Assembly: GCF_013416555.1 (NCBI RefSeq)
Contig: NZ_JACCFG010000004.1
Coordinates: 434,001 to 498,000, forward strand
Source of the DNA: Sphingomonas sp. R-74633
Lineage (GTDB): Bacteria; Pseudomonadota; Alphaproteobacteria; Sphingomonadales; Sphingomonadaceae
Length of the DNA stretch: 64,000 nt
Reading direction: 5' to 3'
A program made the position numbers and the translations under genes. Under the pieces are notes generated by a model. It did not search any database. It saw nothing but the letters and a program-made list of their open reading frames with translations, and was not told the origin of the DNA. Of this stretch, positions 53,693 through 63,182 are shown one piece after another; position 1 is the first letter of the stretch; every line of letters starts with the position of its first letter.

Positions 53693-56077
53693 TTAGAAGC
53701 CGACTTCGAGGCCGAGCCGCAGCGTGCGCGGGCGCAGCGGCGTGATCTGATTGTTGTCGCGGATCAGCAGCGGCGATCCGAGCGCGAAACGGTTGCCGCG
53801 GGTATCGAGCAGGTTCGTGGCCGACAGGGTCAGCGCGCGGCGCCCGCGCTCGAGCCGCAGCTCCAGCCCGGTATCGACATAATCGCCCTGCGACTTGCCG
53901 AGCACCGGGCCAATGCCGAGCGTCGATTTCCCGACATAGCGCAGATAGCTGGTCGCCGAGAATTCGGTGTCGCCCCCGCCCAGCCTGGTGCGATAGGCGG
54001 CGCCCAGCCGGCCGCTGGCGTCGGCGACATTGGGCAGCCGATTGAAGTCCGAAGGCCCCTCGGCGAGCGGGAACACCGCCTGCGACGGATTGGTGACCTT
54101 CGAGCCGTTCAGATAGAGCGAGGCATCGAGGTCCAGCCCCGGCGCCGCCTTCCAGCGCGCCGCAAAGCCCAGCGAGAGCACGCGGCCGTCGCCGATATTC
54201 GCCGTGGTCGGAAAGCCGAAGCCGTCGATCAGATCGGCCTGGATGCTGGTCCACCAGGTCATCGATGCGCTGGCCGTCAGGCTCACCCCGTTACCGGTAT
54301 AGCGCGTGCCCGCCTCGACCGTGGAGAGCCGGTCGCCCTGGAAGCGCTGGATCAGATCGCGGCGCACCGCGAGGCCACCGGGGCGGAAGCCCTGTTCGAA
54401 CCGGCCGAACAGCGTGAGCCCCGAATAGGGCTGATAGGCGATCGCCGCAGAGGGCAGCAGACGGGTCTCGGTGCGCGCGGCCTTGGCGGCCGGGTCTTCG
54501 CGGAAGGCGAGGAAGCGGTCGGTATCCTCGGCATTGCCGGTCAGATGCGAGCGAGTGAGCCGGCCGCCGGCGGTGATCGTCACGCCGCGGATCGGCTCGA
54601 TCGTGCCCTCGCCATACAGCGTCGCCTCGTCGACCGTGTTGCGCACGCCGGTGAGCGCGAAGCGGCGGCTGCCGAAGCTGCGGTTCACCCGTCCCTTGTT
54701 CTGCAACAGGCTCACGCCGATCAGCCAGCCGGTGCCGCGCGGGCCGCGCCGGGAGAGCCGGGTCTCGGTGGTGAGCATATTAACGCGGTTGACCTGCTGA
54801 TAGCCGATCAGCGGCGCTGCGGGCGTCACGACCGGGAAAGCGGCATTGATGTCGCTCACCGAGGCGCCGGCGAACACCTCCGATACATATTGCTGCGCAT
54901 AGGCATAGGCGGAGCTCAGCTCGAGCGTGCCCCAGCGCTTGCGCGCGACCAGCTCGCCCAGCCAGAACTCATTCTCGAACGGCTGCGCGATCGAGCTGGC
55001 GCGCGACAGGCCGTTGCCCTGCCCGTCCGAATATTGCGCGTCGTCGCCCTTGATGCTCTGGCCGACGCCGTTCAGGTCGATCGTCCAGCCATCGACGTCC
55101 CAGCGCAGCGCCGCGCGCCCGCCGGTGGTGCGCACGCTGTTGACGTCCTTCAGGTCGCGCTCGCGGTCGTCGATATAGCCGCCGTCGCGCCCGCTGAAGA
55201 GAAGCACGCGTGCGGCCAGCTCGCCTTCCTTGATCGGCAAATTGAGGATGCCGCCCACGTCCCAGCTCGGCGTGCCATGCTCGGTGATCGACCCGCCGCC
55301 CCACACCTGCCCGCCGCTCGCCCAGAAATCGGGCGCGCGCGGCACCACGCGGACGACACCGCCCAGCGATCCCGCGCCGTAGAGCGTGCCCTGCGGCCCC
55401 TCGAGCACTTCGACCCGGCCGATATCGTAGAGCTTCAGGTCGGGATCGGGCGCGCTGTAGGTGATCCGGCTGTTGCCCCAATATTGGCCGACGGTCGCCT
55501 GGGTGGGGCCGACGAAGCTCGAATCGGCGATGCCGCGAATGAACAGCTTGTTGCGCCCCGGCCCGAGATGCGTGGAGGCCAGGCTGGCGACGCGGTTGGC
55601 GATCACGTCGCTGCCCTTGCCCCCTTCGGACACCGGGATGTCGCTGCCCTCAACGATCTGGACGCCGCCCGGATAGGCCTTGAGCGGAATGTCGCGCTTG
55701 CTGCCGGTGACCAGGATCTCGGCCGGCGGCGCGTCGGGCTCTTCGGGCGGCGGCGCGGGGCGTGGCTTGGGCCGCTCGACCGGCGCGCGCTCGATCAGCC
55801 AGGTGCCGTTGGCCACGCGCCGCGCCCGCGTGCCGCTGCCCTTGAGCATCTCGGCCAGCGCGCCGTCGACGCTGTGCTTGCCCTTGACCGCGCGGACCCT
55901 GACCGCGCCCAGCCCCGGCTCGCGCAGCCCGATGCTGCTGCCGGTCTGGCGGCCAAGCGTGAAGACGGCGGCATCGAGACGCCCCGCGGGCACGGAAACG
56001 CTATGCCGCTTCTCCTGCGCAAAGGCAGGCGGGGCAGCCAGCAGCGCGAGCGGAAGGATCAGCTCAGCGCGGCGCAC
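53693..56077 (-). CDS. TonB-dependent transducer with STN signalling domain
   Basis: 794 residues. A signal peptide is followed by an STN domain (about 25-100: VPAGRLDAAVFTLGRQTGSS), a proline-rich linker (about 103-118), a plug (EILVTGSKRDIPL, FIRGIADSSF, RVEVLEGPQGTLYGAGSLGG) and a barrel ending in LRLGLEVGF. The STN domain marks a FecA-type receptor that signals through FecR to an ECF sigma factor, both encoded just upstream. Ligand unknown. Overlaps the fecR-like gene by 14 bases. Confidence 0.92.
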   Translation of the reverse strand: MRRAELILPLALLAAPPAFAQEKRHSVSVPAGRLDAAVFTLGRQTGSSIGLREPGLGAVRVRAVKGKHSVDGALAEMLKGSGTRARRVANGTWLIERAPVERPKPRPAPPPEEPDAPPAEILVTGSKRDIPLKAYPGGVQIVEGSDIPVSEGGKGSDVIANRVASLASTHLGPGRNKLFIRGIADSSFVGPTQATVGQYWGNSRITYSAPDPDLKLYDIGRVEVLEGPQGTLYGAGSLGGVVRVVPRAPDFWASGGQVWGGGSITEHGTPSWDVGGILNLPIKEGELAARVLLFSGRDGGYIDDRERDLKDVNSVRTTGGRAALRWDVDGWTIDLNGVGQSIKGDDAQYSDGQGNGLSRASSIAQPFENEFWLGELVARKRWGTLELSSAYAYAQQYVSEVFAGASVSDINAAFPVVTPAAPLIGYQQVNRVNMLTTETRLSRRGPRGTGWLIGVSLLQNKGRVNRSFGSRRFALTGVRNTVDEATLYGEGTIEPIRGVTITAGGRLTRSHLTGNAEDTDRFLAFREDPAAKAARTETRLLPSAAIAYQPYSGLTLFGRFEQGFRPGGLAVRRDLIQRFQGDRLSTVEAGTRYTGNGVSLTASASMTWWTSIQADLIDGFGFPTTANIGDGRVLSLGFAARWKAAPGLDLDASLYLNGSKVTNPSQAVFPLAEGPSDFNRLPNVADASGRLGAAYRTRLGGGDTEFSATSYLRYVGKSTLGIGPVLGKSQGDYVDTGLELRLERGRRALTLSATNLLDTRGNRFALGSPLLIRDNNQITPLRPRTLRLGLEVGF

Positions 56078-56999
56078 CGTCGATCGCGTCCAGCGTCCAT
56101 CCCTTGCCTGCGCGCGTCGCCCTGGTGCCGGTGAGCGCCGCGATCCGCTCGATCACCGCGCCGGGGCCGCCCTGGGTGGAAATGGTGCCGGTGAACGGGA
56201 TCGCCTCGGTCCCCTTGCCCGCGCGCACCTTGATGCCGAGGTTGCGCGACAGGTCGGCGGCGACCCGGTCGAGCGTAGCGTTGCGATAGACGAGCTGCCC
56301 CCCGCGCCACGCGCCGACATCGGCGGGCACGGTGCGCGTCAGCTGCGGCGCACCACTGGCGGGAACGCTTAGCGCATCGCCGGGCGCCAGGTGCACCGCC
56401 TGGCTGCCAGGCTGGTAGATCACCGCACCCTCAGCCACCGAGACACGCAGCCCGCTTTCGTCGCGCACCACGTTGAACACGGTGCCTGCATCCTGCAGCA
56501 CCGCCCCACCGGTCTTGACGATGAACGGGTTCGCCGCATCGTGGCGGACCTCGAACAGCGCCTCGCCCTGGATCAGCTCCGCCTCGCGCTTGTCGATCAG
56601 CGCGACGCGGGTGCCGCCGTTGAGCACCATCCTCGACCCGTCGGCCAGCGCGACTTCGCGATGCTCGCCGGGAGCCGTGGCATATTCCGTCCGCGCGGCG
56701 GGGCCGCTCAGGCTCGTCCAGCCGACGACCAGCGCGAGCGCGGCGGCGACGGCACCGCCCGAAAGCCAGTAGAGCCGGCGCTGCGGCGGCGCGGCAGGCT
56801 CGAGATCCTGCACGGGCGCCTGCGCGAACAGCCCCGCCATCACCTCGTCGCTGTCGAGCGCTGCGTTATAGGCAGCCAGATGCGCCGGATCGCGCTCAAG
56901 CCAGTCGGCGAACGCGTCCCAATCGGCAAATGCCGTATCCTGCAGCCGGATCACCCAGGTTCGGGCGTCCTCTGCGATCAGTTCAGTAACCCCGTTCAT
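56064..56999 (-). CDS. FecR-family anti-sigma/sigma regulator
   Basis: 311 residues. Cytoplasmic DUF4880-like N-terminus with WVIRLQDTAFADWDAFADWL and RDPAHLAAYN, a membrane helix near 80-98 (GGAVAAALALVVGWTSL), then the periplasmic FecR domain (EYATAPGEHREVALADGSRM, VLNGGTRVALI). It links the STN transducer to the sigma factor. ATG 56999 follows GAGGTGG. 33 bases separate it from the sigma gene. Confidence 0.9.
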   Translation of the reverse strand: MNGVTELIAEDARTWVIRLQDTAFADWDAFADWLERDPAHLAAYNAALDSDEVMAGLFAQAPVQDLEPAAPPQRRLYWLSGGAVAAALALVVGWTSLSGPAARTEYATAPGEHREVALADGSRMVLNGGTRVALIDKREAELIQGEALFEVRHDAANPFIVKTGGAVLQDAGTVFNVVRDESGLRVSVAEGAVIYQPGSQAVHLAPGDALSVPASGAPQLTRTVPADVGAWRGGQLVYRNATLDRVAADLSRNLGIKVRAGKGTEAIPFTGTISTQGGPGAVIERIAALTGTRATRAGKGWTLDAIDGAPR

Positions 57000-57032
57000 G
57001 CCCACCTCTGAACAAGGACGGAGCCGATGCGC

Positions 57033-57548
57033 CTATTCCGCATCGAACTTCTCCCTGAGCAGGGCAAGCGCCCGATAGGCCTTTTGCAGATCCTTCTCTA
57101 CCGAGCTCAAACTGACCCCCAGTTCACGCGCAATCGCTGCCTGCCCGATCCCCTCGAGCCGGTAGCGACGGAAAATCTGATCGACTCTCGGGCCCAGCGC
57201 AAGCAGCGTCGTCTCGGCCTCGCGCAGCCGCTCGCGCGCGATCAGCACCCGGTCGCCCAGCGGCTCGGGATCGCCGGCAGCAAGGTCCTGCCATTCATGC
57301 TGGCGCCGGTCGCGGCTCAGGCTGGCGCGCTGGCGGTCGCGCAGCACATTCTCGGCGGCACGGAAGAGATAGGAGACCGGATCGGCCACCGGCCGCGCCT
57401 CGGCGCCCGACAATTTCTGCCACAGATCCTGCAGCACATCCTCGGCATCGTCCCCCGCCCCGCGCGCGGCGAGGAAGCGCAGCAAACGAGGGCGCTCGTT
57501 CTCGAGCACACGTTGCAACCCGCTGGTCAGCGAGGAAGTCGAGGTCAT
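57033..57548 (-). CDS. ECF sigma factor, FecI type
   Basis: 171 residues. Region 2 contains ERPRLLRFLAARGAGDDAED and VLQDLWQKL; region 4 has GIGQAAIARELGVSLSSVEK as a helix-turn-helix. Cell-surface signalling sigma factor activated via FecR when the receptor binds its ligand; its target is most likely the receptor operon. ATG 57548 gives the family-typical length; upstream in-frame starts would add an atypical extension. Confidence 0.9.
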   Translation of the reverse strand: MTSTSSLTSGLQRVLENERPRLLRFLAARGAGDDAEDVLQDLWQKLSGAEARPVADPVSYLFRAAENVLRDRQRASLSRDRRQHEWQDLAAGDPEPLGDRVLIARERLREAETTLLALGPRVDQIFRRYRLEGIGQAAIARELGVSLSSVEKDLQKAYRALALLREKFDAE

Positions 57549-57627
57549 GCGGCCGCCAAAAGCATTGTGCGCGGCTATTGCCAAGCCTTGGCTACGCGAT
57601 GGCTTAATTGCGGCAGCGGAAAGGAGC

Positions 57628-59220
57628 CTAGCCATTCGGGCGCCGCCGATAGACGATCCGGCTGCGGCTGCCGACCGGCACTTCGAGCGCCGGCACATAG
57701 TCGCGCGCGAGCAGCGCCGTCATGTAATCGAGTGCCCTGGGATTGAGATCGGGATCGGGCCGCGTGCTCGCCACGACGAACTCGGGCTTCGCCGCCATGA
57801 TGCGGCGGATCTCGGCCACCGGATCGGTACCGATCGCCTGCGACTCACGGCTGAGGCTCAAATGGCTCGGAAACGGCCACCGCGTCGGCAGGCAACTGCC
57901 GGTGAGCTGGTAGAGCGAAGGCTCGCCGTCGAACACGTACAGACAATCCCTCAGCTGGGGCCGGATGAAATCGGCCATTCGCTCGACCTGCGGCCCCCAG
58001 CCCCGGTCGCGGCGATTGTCGTTGATCAGCAGCAGCGAGAGCCCGGTGACCAGCGCCATCAGCGCCACCCCGGCGGGAATGCGCAGCCGGACATTGGCCG
58101 AGGCGAGCACCACCCCGGCCTCGGCATCACCGAACCAGGCGGCGGCGAGCACGCAGAGCGGCGCGATCAACGGCAGCGCATAATGGTCGAAATAGGTGCC
58201 GAAGATCAGCACGCCGCCAATCGCGGCAATCGCCCAGCCCTGCAGAAACCGCCGGACATCCTCCCCCACCGGCCGCGCCAGCCCGCGCCCGAGCCAGGCG
58301 GCAATCCCCAGCGGCGCCAGGCACAGCGCGATCCAGCCGAGCCGCTTGAGCGTGATGCCCACCCCGTCCGAAGTGCGATCGAGGATCGAGACGAAATTGG
58401 CCTGCACAAAGGCGTCGCCATGCCCGATCGCGGCATAATAGCCCCAGGCGGCCAGCGTCGGCAGCAGCGCCGCGGCGATCCACGCGCCGGCCATCGCGGC
58501 GAGCGCGACACGCCCCACCCCGCGCTGCCAGCCGAACCACAGCAAGGCGAGCCCGAAGAACATCCCCTCGAACAGCGCAGTGTACTTCACCTGCATCGCC
58601 ACGCCGACCAGCAGCATCGCCGCCAGCCCCATGGCGAACGCCCGCCTGCCAAAGCCCGGCCGCCGGGCAATGTCGGTCATCGCCCAGACCGCCAGCGCGA
58701 CGAAGAGGTTGTAGAAGACCGGCGACTGGCCGCCCTCCCCACCGAACATGCCGAGGTACAGGATATAGACCACGCCCGCCGCCGCCGCGCCGTGCGGCCC
58801 GGCCAGGTTGCGCGCGATCCGCGCGATGACGAAGCCCGTCGCCACCGCGAACAAGGTCGCCACCAGCTGATATTGCAGCACGCCCGCGCCGCCGAGCAGG
58901 CGGATCGCGGCATAGATCAGGAACAGCCCGACCGGCTTGCGATCCCAGATGTCGACATAGGGCAGCGCCCCGTGGAGCATGCGGTCGCCGGTGAGCAGGT
59001 AGAATTCGTCATCGACCTGGACGACCGGGTTGCCGAACTGCGCCGAGCGCGCCGCGATCGCGACGATCAGCAGCAGCGCGGCGAGCAATGCCGGGTTGGT
59101 CGCCCACACCCGCGTCGCCGCCGCCAGCCGCGCGGTCCAGGGCAGCGGGGCCGGCGCAACGAGGCGCAATTGCCGGAAATGCGGGGAATCGGTCCAGCTA
59201 CGGGCTGGGGAACGCTGCAT
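57628..59220 (-). CDS. ArnT/PMT-like membrane glycosyltransferase (GT39/GT83 type)
   Basis: About 530 residues and roughly 11 membrane helices. The first periplasmic loop carries VVQVDDEFYLLTGDRM, with the acidic pair expected of GT-C enzymes; YVDIWDRKPVGLFLIYA follows as in ArnT/PMT-like proteins. These transfer a sugar from a polyprenyl phosphate to lipid, protein or glycan on the periplasmic side. ATG 59220 is preferred over a GTG four codons earlier. Acceptor unknown. It lies 79 bases upstream of the sigma gene, in the same direction. Confidence 0.8.
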   Translation of the reverse strand: MQRSPARSWTDSPHFRQLRLVAPAPLPWTARLAAATRVWATNPALLAALLLIVAIAARSAQFGNPVVQVDDEFYLLTGDRMLHGALPYVDIWDRKPVGLFLIYAAIRLLGGAGVLQYQLVATLFAVATGFVIARIARNLAGPHGAAAAGVVYILYLGMFGGEGGQSPVFYNLFVALAVWAMTDIARRPGFGRRAFAMGLAAMLLVGVAMQVKYTALFEGMFFGLALLWFGWQRGVGRVALAAMAGAWIAAALLPTLAAWGYYAAIGHGDAFVQANFVSILDRTSDGVGITLKRLGWIALCLAPLGIAAWLGRGLARPVGEDVRRFLQGWAIAAIGGVLIFGTYFDHYALPLIAPLCVLAAAWFGDAEAGVVLASANVRLRIPAGVALMALVTGLSLLLINDNRRDRGWGPQVERMADFIRPQLRDCLYVFDGEPSLYQLTGSCLPTRWPFPSHLSLSRESQAIGTDPVAEIRRIMAAKPEFVVASTRPDPDLNPRALDYMTALLARDYVPALEVPVGSRSRIVYRRRPNG

Positions 59221-59281
59221 ACTCACAAACACCCGACAGGTTATCGTCTGTCGGGACGGAGCAGCGCCGGCAATTCCGCAT

Positions 59282-59304
59282 GGGTGCAGCGGTCAAATGC
59301 ACCC
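59282..59304. terminator. Hairpin after the DUF6491-like gene
   Basis: GGGTGCA and TGCACCC form a 7-bp stem with a 9-base loop, 20 bases beyond the minus-strand stop at 59325. No T tract, so a weak or Rho-independent-like terminator at best. Confidence 0.4.
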
Positions 59305-59324
59305 GCCGGGCGATGAGCGGCGGA

Positions 59325-59735
59325 TCAGCTCTTGGGCGGGCGCGGATAGGGCACGAAATCGCCCAGCCCCACCCAGCCGGTCGGCATGCGCAGGCCGGTG
59401 TCGTACAGCTTCACCGTATCGATGCTGCACAGCTGCGACGAATGCGTGTCGGTGACCAGCACATCGGTCCAGTCGAGCGAGCTCGCGCCGCTCTTCGGCC
59501 GGTTCACATAGATCAGGCCGTTGTTCATCTCGTAGAGGATCGCGGTCTTGTCGATGATCTTCGACGAGCGGATGTCGCGCAGATAGATGCAGTCGGTAGG
59601 CTTGCCGGCGGTGCGCCCGGCAATCGCCTTGGCGATCTCGGCCTCGCCCTTGCCATCCTGCGTGGCGGCAGTGGCGGGCATGGCAAGCGCAGCCAGCAAG
59701 GTGGCGCCGAGCAGAGCAGTCGAAATCCTGGTCAT
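59325..59735 (-). CDS. DUF6491-like secreted protein
   Basis: 136 residues with a signal peptide (MTRISTALLGATLLAALAMP...ATA). The mature part has CIYLRDIRSSKIIDKTAILY and GLIYVNRPKSG stretches, a pattern I associate with DUF6491 proteins of sphingomonads and caulobacters. Two cysteines could pair. AAAGGAAGTG precedes the ATG at 59735. No function known; family name tentative. Confidence 0.65.
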   Translation of the reverse strand: MTRISTALLGATLLAALAMPATAATQDGKGEAEIAKAIAGRTAGKPTDCIYLRDIRSSKIIDKTAILYEMNNGLIYVNRPKSGASSLDWTDVLVTDTHSSQLCSIDTVKLYDTGLRMPTGWVGLGDFVPYPRPPKS

Positions 59736-59913
59736 GGCACTTCCTTTCACGCCCCCGTGGGGATGACGGAGTATATAGGAAGGACCCGCATTTGGTAACA
59801 GGGGCCGGACCCGCCGGCGGCGGGGATCCGCGACGCACGCGCACCGCCGGGCAATCAAACCTTATCGCTTTTCTGCCAGGAAAGGGACGCGATGGCCGCG
59901 GCGGAGGTGCGCG

Positions 59914-60633
59914 ATGGTTTGGGGCATGAACATCCCACCCGGTAGCAACGGGTTCTATCTGGAAGGCGCATTCGAGGGCGAGCCTCCCATCACCTCCGAT
60001 GGCTGGCGCATGCGCATGGCCGATCACTATTCGAACGAAATGCCCGAAGCGCAGCAGGTGCTGTTCGAGGACGCGGATTCCTACGCCTGGCACGCCGTCA
60101 AGAAATTCAGCCTGAATAACGAGCCGCAGCGGCTCGTCGATGAGGCCGTCACGCCGATCGCCGCCCATGAAGTACCGCGATATTTCAAGACCAGGCAGGA
60201 CCCGAAGAACCTCGCCGCGCTGGCGCGGTTCGCCGGCAACGTGCTGACGGTCAACGAAGCACTCAAGCAGTTCATCGAGTGGCTCGAGCCCGGCGTGCAC
60301 CATTTCTTCCCGATCGAAATCCGGATGCCGCGCAACAGGGTCCATCCCGATCAACATTATATCCTCGTGATCGGCCAGCACCTCGACAGCTTTTCGCCCG
60401 CAAGGAGCGCACAGGATTCGTTCAAGGTCTGCTTGCCCGGCCTGTATTCCTATTCGGAGAATGCCCCCCAGGCGCGAAAGCTCGCCTTCCGGCGGGAGGC
60501 GTTCGGCAACGCCCATCTCTGGCGCGAACGCCATATACTCGGCTTCCTGACCTGCTTTTCAGACCGGCTGCACGCCGAGATCACCGATGCGGGGCTGCGC
60601 ATTCCCAAGCAGTTTCCGATGATCGAAGTCTGA
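59914..60633 (+). CDS. Imm11-like immunity protein (DUF1629), orphan
   Basis: 239 residues, no signal peptide or membrane helix. The layout fits the Imm11/DUF1629 family: an N-terminal half with QQVLFEDADSYAWHAVKKFS, a middle FIEWLEPGVHHFFPIEIRMP block and the C-terminal HLWRERHILGFLTCFSDRLH then AEITDAGLRIPK ending. Imm11 proteins neutralise polymorphic toxins and are often found in arrays separate from the toxin. No toxin, Rhs or PAAR-type gene is visible nearby. GGAGG precedes the ATG. Convergent with regA, with a 22-base gap. Confidence 0.6.
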   Translation: MVWGMNIPPGSNGFYLEGAFEGEPPITSDGWRMRMADHYSNEMPEAQQVLFEDADSYAWHAVKKFSLNNEPQRLVDEAVTPIAAHEVPRYFKTRQDPKNLAALARFAGNVLTVNEALKQFIEWLEPGVHHFFPIEIRMPRNRVHPDQHYILVIGQHLDSFSPARSAQDSFKVCLPGLYSYSENAPQARKLAFRREAFGNAHLWRERHILGFLTCFSDRLHAEITDAGLRIPKQFPMIEV

Positions 60634-60655
60634 CTGCGCAGGGGGCTGACCGCTC

Positions 60656-61189
60656 CTACCTAAGCTGCCGCTTCTCCAGCTTCCGCGCCAGCGTCCGCCG
60701 ATGCATCCCCAGCCGCCGCGCGGTCTCGGAGATGTTGAAGTCGGTCTCCACCAAGGTCTGGTGGATATGCTCCCATTCCACGGTCTTGATCGAGCTTGGC
60801 CGGCTGGCGAGCGGCGCGTCGACATCGCCTTCCTCGCGGCCGAACGCAGCTTCGATGTCGTCGGTGTTCGAAGGCTTGGCGAGATAATAGGACGCGCCCA
60901 GCTTGATCGCCTCCACTGCGGTGGCGATGCTGGCGAAGCCGGTGAGCACGACGATCTTCATCGCCGCATCCGATGCGCGCAGCGTCTGGACGCAGACCAG
61001 TCCCGAGGCGCCGCCGAGCTTGAGGTCGACCACCGCATAGCCCGGCCGGAAAGTCTCGAGCAGCGCGGTCAGGTCCTCATGGCTCGCCGCCGCTTCGACT
61101 TCATAGCCGCGCCGCTCGAACGACCGGCGCAGCGTCCGGGCGAAGGACTCGTCGTCCTCGACGATCAGCAGCTTGCGGGGCTGGCTCAT
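60656..61189 (-). CDS. regA: RegA/PrrA/ActR-type redox response regulator
   Basis: 177 residues. Receiver with LLIVEDDES, phosphorylation Asp in AVVDLKLGGASG, and Lys in YYLAKPSN. A proline-serine linker leads to a Fis-type helix-turn-helix: ETDFNISETARRLGMHRRTL. The single-domain plus HTH layout (no AAA domain) is typical of RegA. Overlaps the kinase by 4 bases, downstream of cyo-SURF1. RegA homologues control aerobic/anaerobic respiration genes. Confidence 0.92.
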   Translation of the reverse strand: MSQPRKLLIVEDDESFARTLRRSFERRGYEVEAAASHEDLTALLETFRPGYAVVDLKLGGASGLVCVQTLRASDAAMKIVVLTGFASIATAVEAIKLGASYYLAKPSNTDDIEAAFGREEGDVDAPLASRPSSIKTVEWEHIHQTLVETDFNISETARRLGMHRRTLARKLEKRQLR

Positions 61190-62478
61190 GCCTGTTCCTC
61201 CCCCTCCCGCGCGATCGCGTCAAGCGGCAGGCGGATGCGGACCAGCGCACCGCCCTCGGGCCGGTTCTCGGCGCTGGCGGTGCCGCCCAGCGTCCGCAGC
61301 ACGTTGACGAGCAGGAACAGCCCCAGCCCCCCGCCCGGCTTGCCCTTGCTCGATCGATAGGGCTGGCCGAAGCCGCCCAGCATCTCGGGCGCGAAGCCCG
61401 GGCCGCGATCGGCGACTTCGATCACAAGGTCGTCAGCGTCCCTCAGCGACGTGATGCCGATCCAGTCGGGCGAGACCTCGGCGGCATTGTCGATGACGTT
61501 GCTCAGCACCTGGCGGAGCGCAGTGTCGGAGACGATCGCCACGTCGCGCCCGAACCGGTCCTCGAAATCAAGCGTGCCGGTCAGGCGGCTCGCGCGCCAG
61601 TCGGCGACCAGCGCATCGAGGAAGCCGCGCACCGTGGTGAACTCCGACGCCAGGCCGCGCGCCTCTCCGGCGGAGAGCAGGATGCCGCTGACGATCGTCT
61701 TGCAGCGCGCCACTTCGGCCTGCATGTCGGCGATGTCCTGCGCCATGTCCTTGTCGGCGGCGAGGCGCGGCATGCGCTGCCAGTCGCCGAGGATCACCGA
61801 GAGCGAGGAAAGCGGCGTGCCCAGCTCATGCGCCGCGCCCGAGGCGAGCAGGCCCATGCGGACGATATGGTCCTCCTCCGCCGCGCGCTGGCGCACTTCG
61901 GCGAGCGCGGCGTCGCCGTCGCGCAGATTACGGGCGATGCGGGTGATCAGCGTGACGAGCAGCACTGCGATCAGCGCGAGGCAGATCAGGCTCCCGCCGA
62001 GATAGAGGCGGAACGGGTCGCGCAGCCCCGGCGGCAGGTCGAGCGGCACCGGGCTGACCGCGATGGCGAAGATCGCCGCCCCCACCGCGCCGACGATCGC
62101 CCAGCTCGACCAGGGCTGGAGCAGCATCGCGCCGGTGACGACCTGAAGCAGGAACAGCGAGGCGAAGGGATTGGCGAGCCCGCCGGTGAAGTGGAGCTGC
62201 CAGGCGAGCGCGGCCACATCGACCAGCATCGCGACGGTGAGCTCCCAATTGGTGATCTCGCTGCGCCGGTCGAGCAGCGGATAGGTGCCCAGGTTGATGC
62301 CGGCGAGCACCAAAGGCGCCATGAACAGCGGCACCAGCGGCAGGTGCACGCCCATCACGAAATGGACGAAGCCGATCGTGGCGAGCTGGCCGCCCACGGC
62401 GATCCAGCGCAGCTGGACGAGCAGCCACATGTTGCGCCGGCCGGGGTCGGTGTCCTCCAGCCCCCCGGCGAAGATCAT
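61186..62478 (-). CDS. regB: RegB/PrrB-type redox sensor kinase
   Basis: 430 residues with six N-terminal helices. The quinone-binding GGxxNPF motif is present as GGLANPF (99-105), phospho-acceptor H217 is in GAAHELGTPLSSL, and the redox-active Cys position is C259 in EVARCKTIV, matching the RegB layout (H225, C265). It senses quinone pool and redox state. ATG 62478 overlaps the SURF1 stop (ATGA), joining sensor to oxidase genes in one transcript. Confidence 0.93.
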   Translation of the reverse strand: MIFAGGLEDTDPGRRNMWLLVQLRWIAVGGQLATIGFVHFVMGVHLPLVPLFMAPLVLAGINLGTYPLLDRRSEITNWELTVAMLVDVAALAWQLHFTGGLANPFASLFLLQVVTGAMLLQPWSSWAIVGAVGAAIFAIAVSPVPLDLPPGLRDPFRLYLGGSLICLALIAVLLVTLITRIARNLRDGDAALAEVRQRAAEEDHIVRMGLLASGAAHELGTPLSSLSVILGDWQRMPRLAADKDMAQDIADMQAEVARCKTIVSGILLSAGEARGLASEFTTVRGFLDALVADWRASRLTGTLDFEDRFGRDVAIVSDTALRQVLSNVIDNAAEVSPDWIGITSLRDADDLVIEVADRGPGFAPEMLGGFGQPYRSSKGKPGGGLGLFLLVNVLRTLGGTASAENRPEGGALVRIRLPLDAIAREGEEQA

Positions 62479-63182
62479 GCAGTCGCCTCGCGCCGCCGCG
62501 TGACGAACCACGCCGCCCACAGCGCCATCGCGGCGAGGCCGAACCAGGTGAGCGCATAGACCATGTGGCTGTCAGGGAAGTTGACCACGGTCAGCCCGCC
62601 CACCGGATAGCCGCCCGGGTTGGGCGTGGCGTCCGCATCGATGAAATAAGGCGCGACATTGCTGAGCCCATGGCTCCCGGCGATAGCCGCGACGTCGCGC
62701 GAATACCAGCGATTGCCCTGCGGATCGTTGCTGCGCAGGAACCCGCCCTTGGGTTCGGTGACGCGCAGCAGCCCGGTGACCTGGGCCTGGTCGGGGCCTG
62801 CGGGAACGCGCGCGCGCATCGCGTCGGGGATGAAGCCGCGGTTGATCAGCAAGGTGAAGTCCCGCGTCTCGAGCGGGGTCATCACCCAATAGCCCGATCC
62901 GCGCTCAGTCACGGCCTTGACCAGCGTGACGCTGTCGTTGCGGAAATGGCCGATCGCGGTGACACGGCGATAGGCGTCGTTCTCTGCTGTGATCGCGCCC
63001 CAGGCCTCGGGCCCGGGCGCGGCGACCGGCGCGGCGTGGATGCGGGCCTCCACCGCCGCGATCAGCGCGTGCTTCCATTCGCGCCGCTCGAGCTGCCAGA
63101 TGCCAAGCGCCGCCAGCAGCGCCGCGCAGACGAGCATCGCCGCGGCGACACCCCAGCCCGCGCGGCGGCGGCCTTTTGTCAC
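62475..63182 (-). CDS. SURF1-family oxidase assembly factor
   Basis: 235 residues with two membrane helices: AAAMLVCAALLAALGIWQLE near 11-30 and VYALTWFGLAAMALWAAWF near the C-terminus. LGIWQLERREWK and the VNFPDSHMVYALTWFGLA stretches are SURF1 hallmarks. It helps insert haem into terminal oxidases. GTG at 63182 overlaps the cyoD stop (GTGA), so it belongs to the cyo operon and likely serves the bo3-type quinol oxidase. Confidence 0.9.
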   Translation of the reverse strand: MTKGRRRAGWGVAAAMLVCAALLAALGIWQLERREWKHALIAAVEARIHAAPVAAPGPEAWGAITAENDAYRRVTAIGHFRNDSVTLVKAVTERGSGYWVMTPLETRDFTLLINRGFIPDAMRARVPAGPDQAQVTGLLRVTEPKGGFLRSNDPQGNRWYSRDVAAIAGSHGLSNVAPYFIDADATPNPGGYPVGGLTVVNFPDSHMVYALTWFGLAAMALWAAWFVTRRREATA

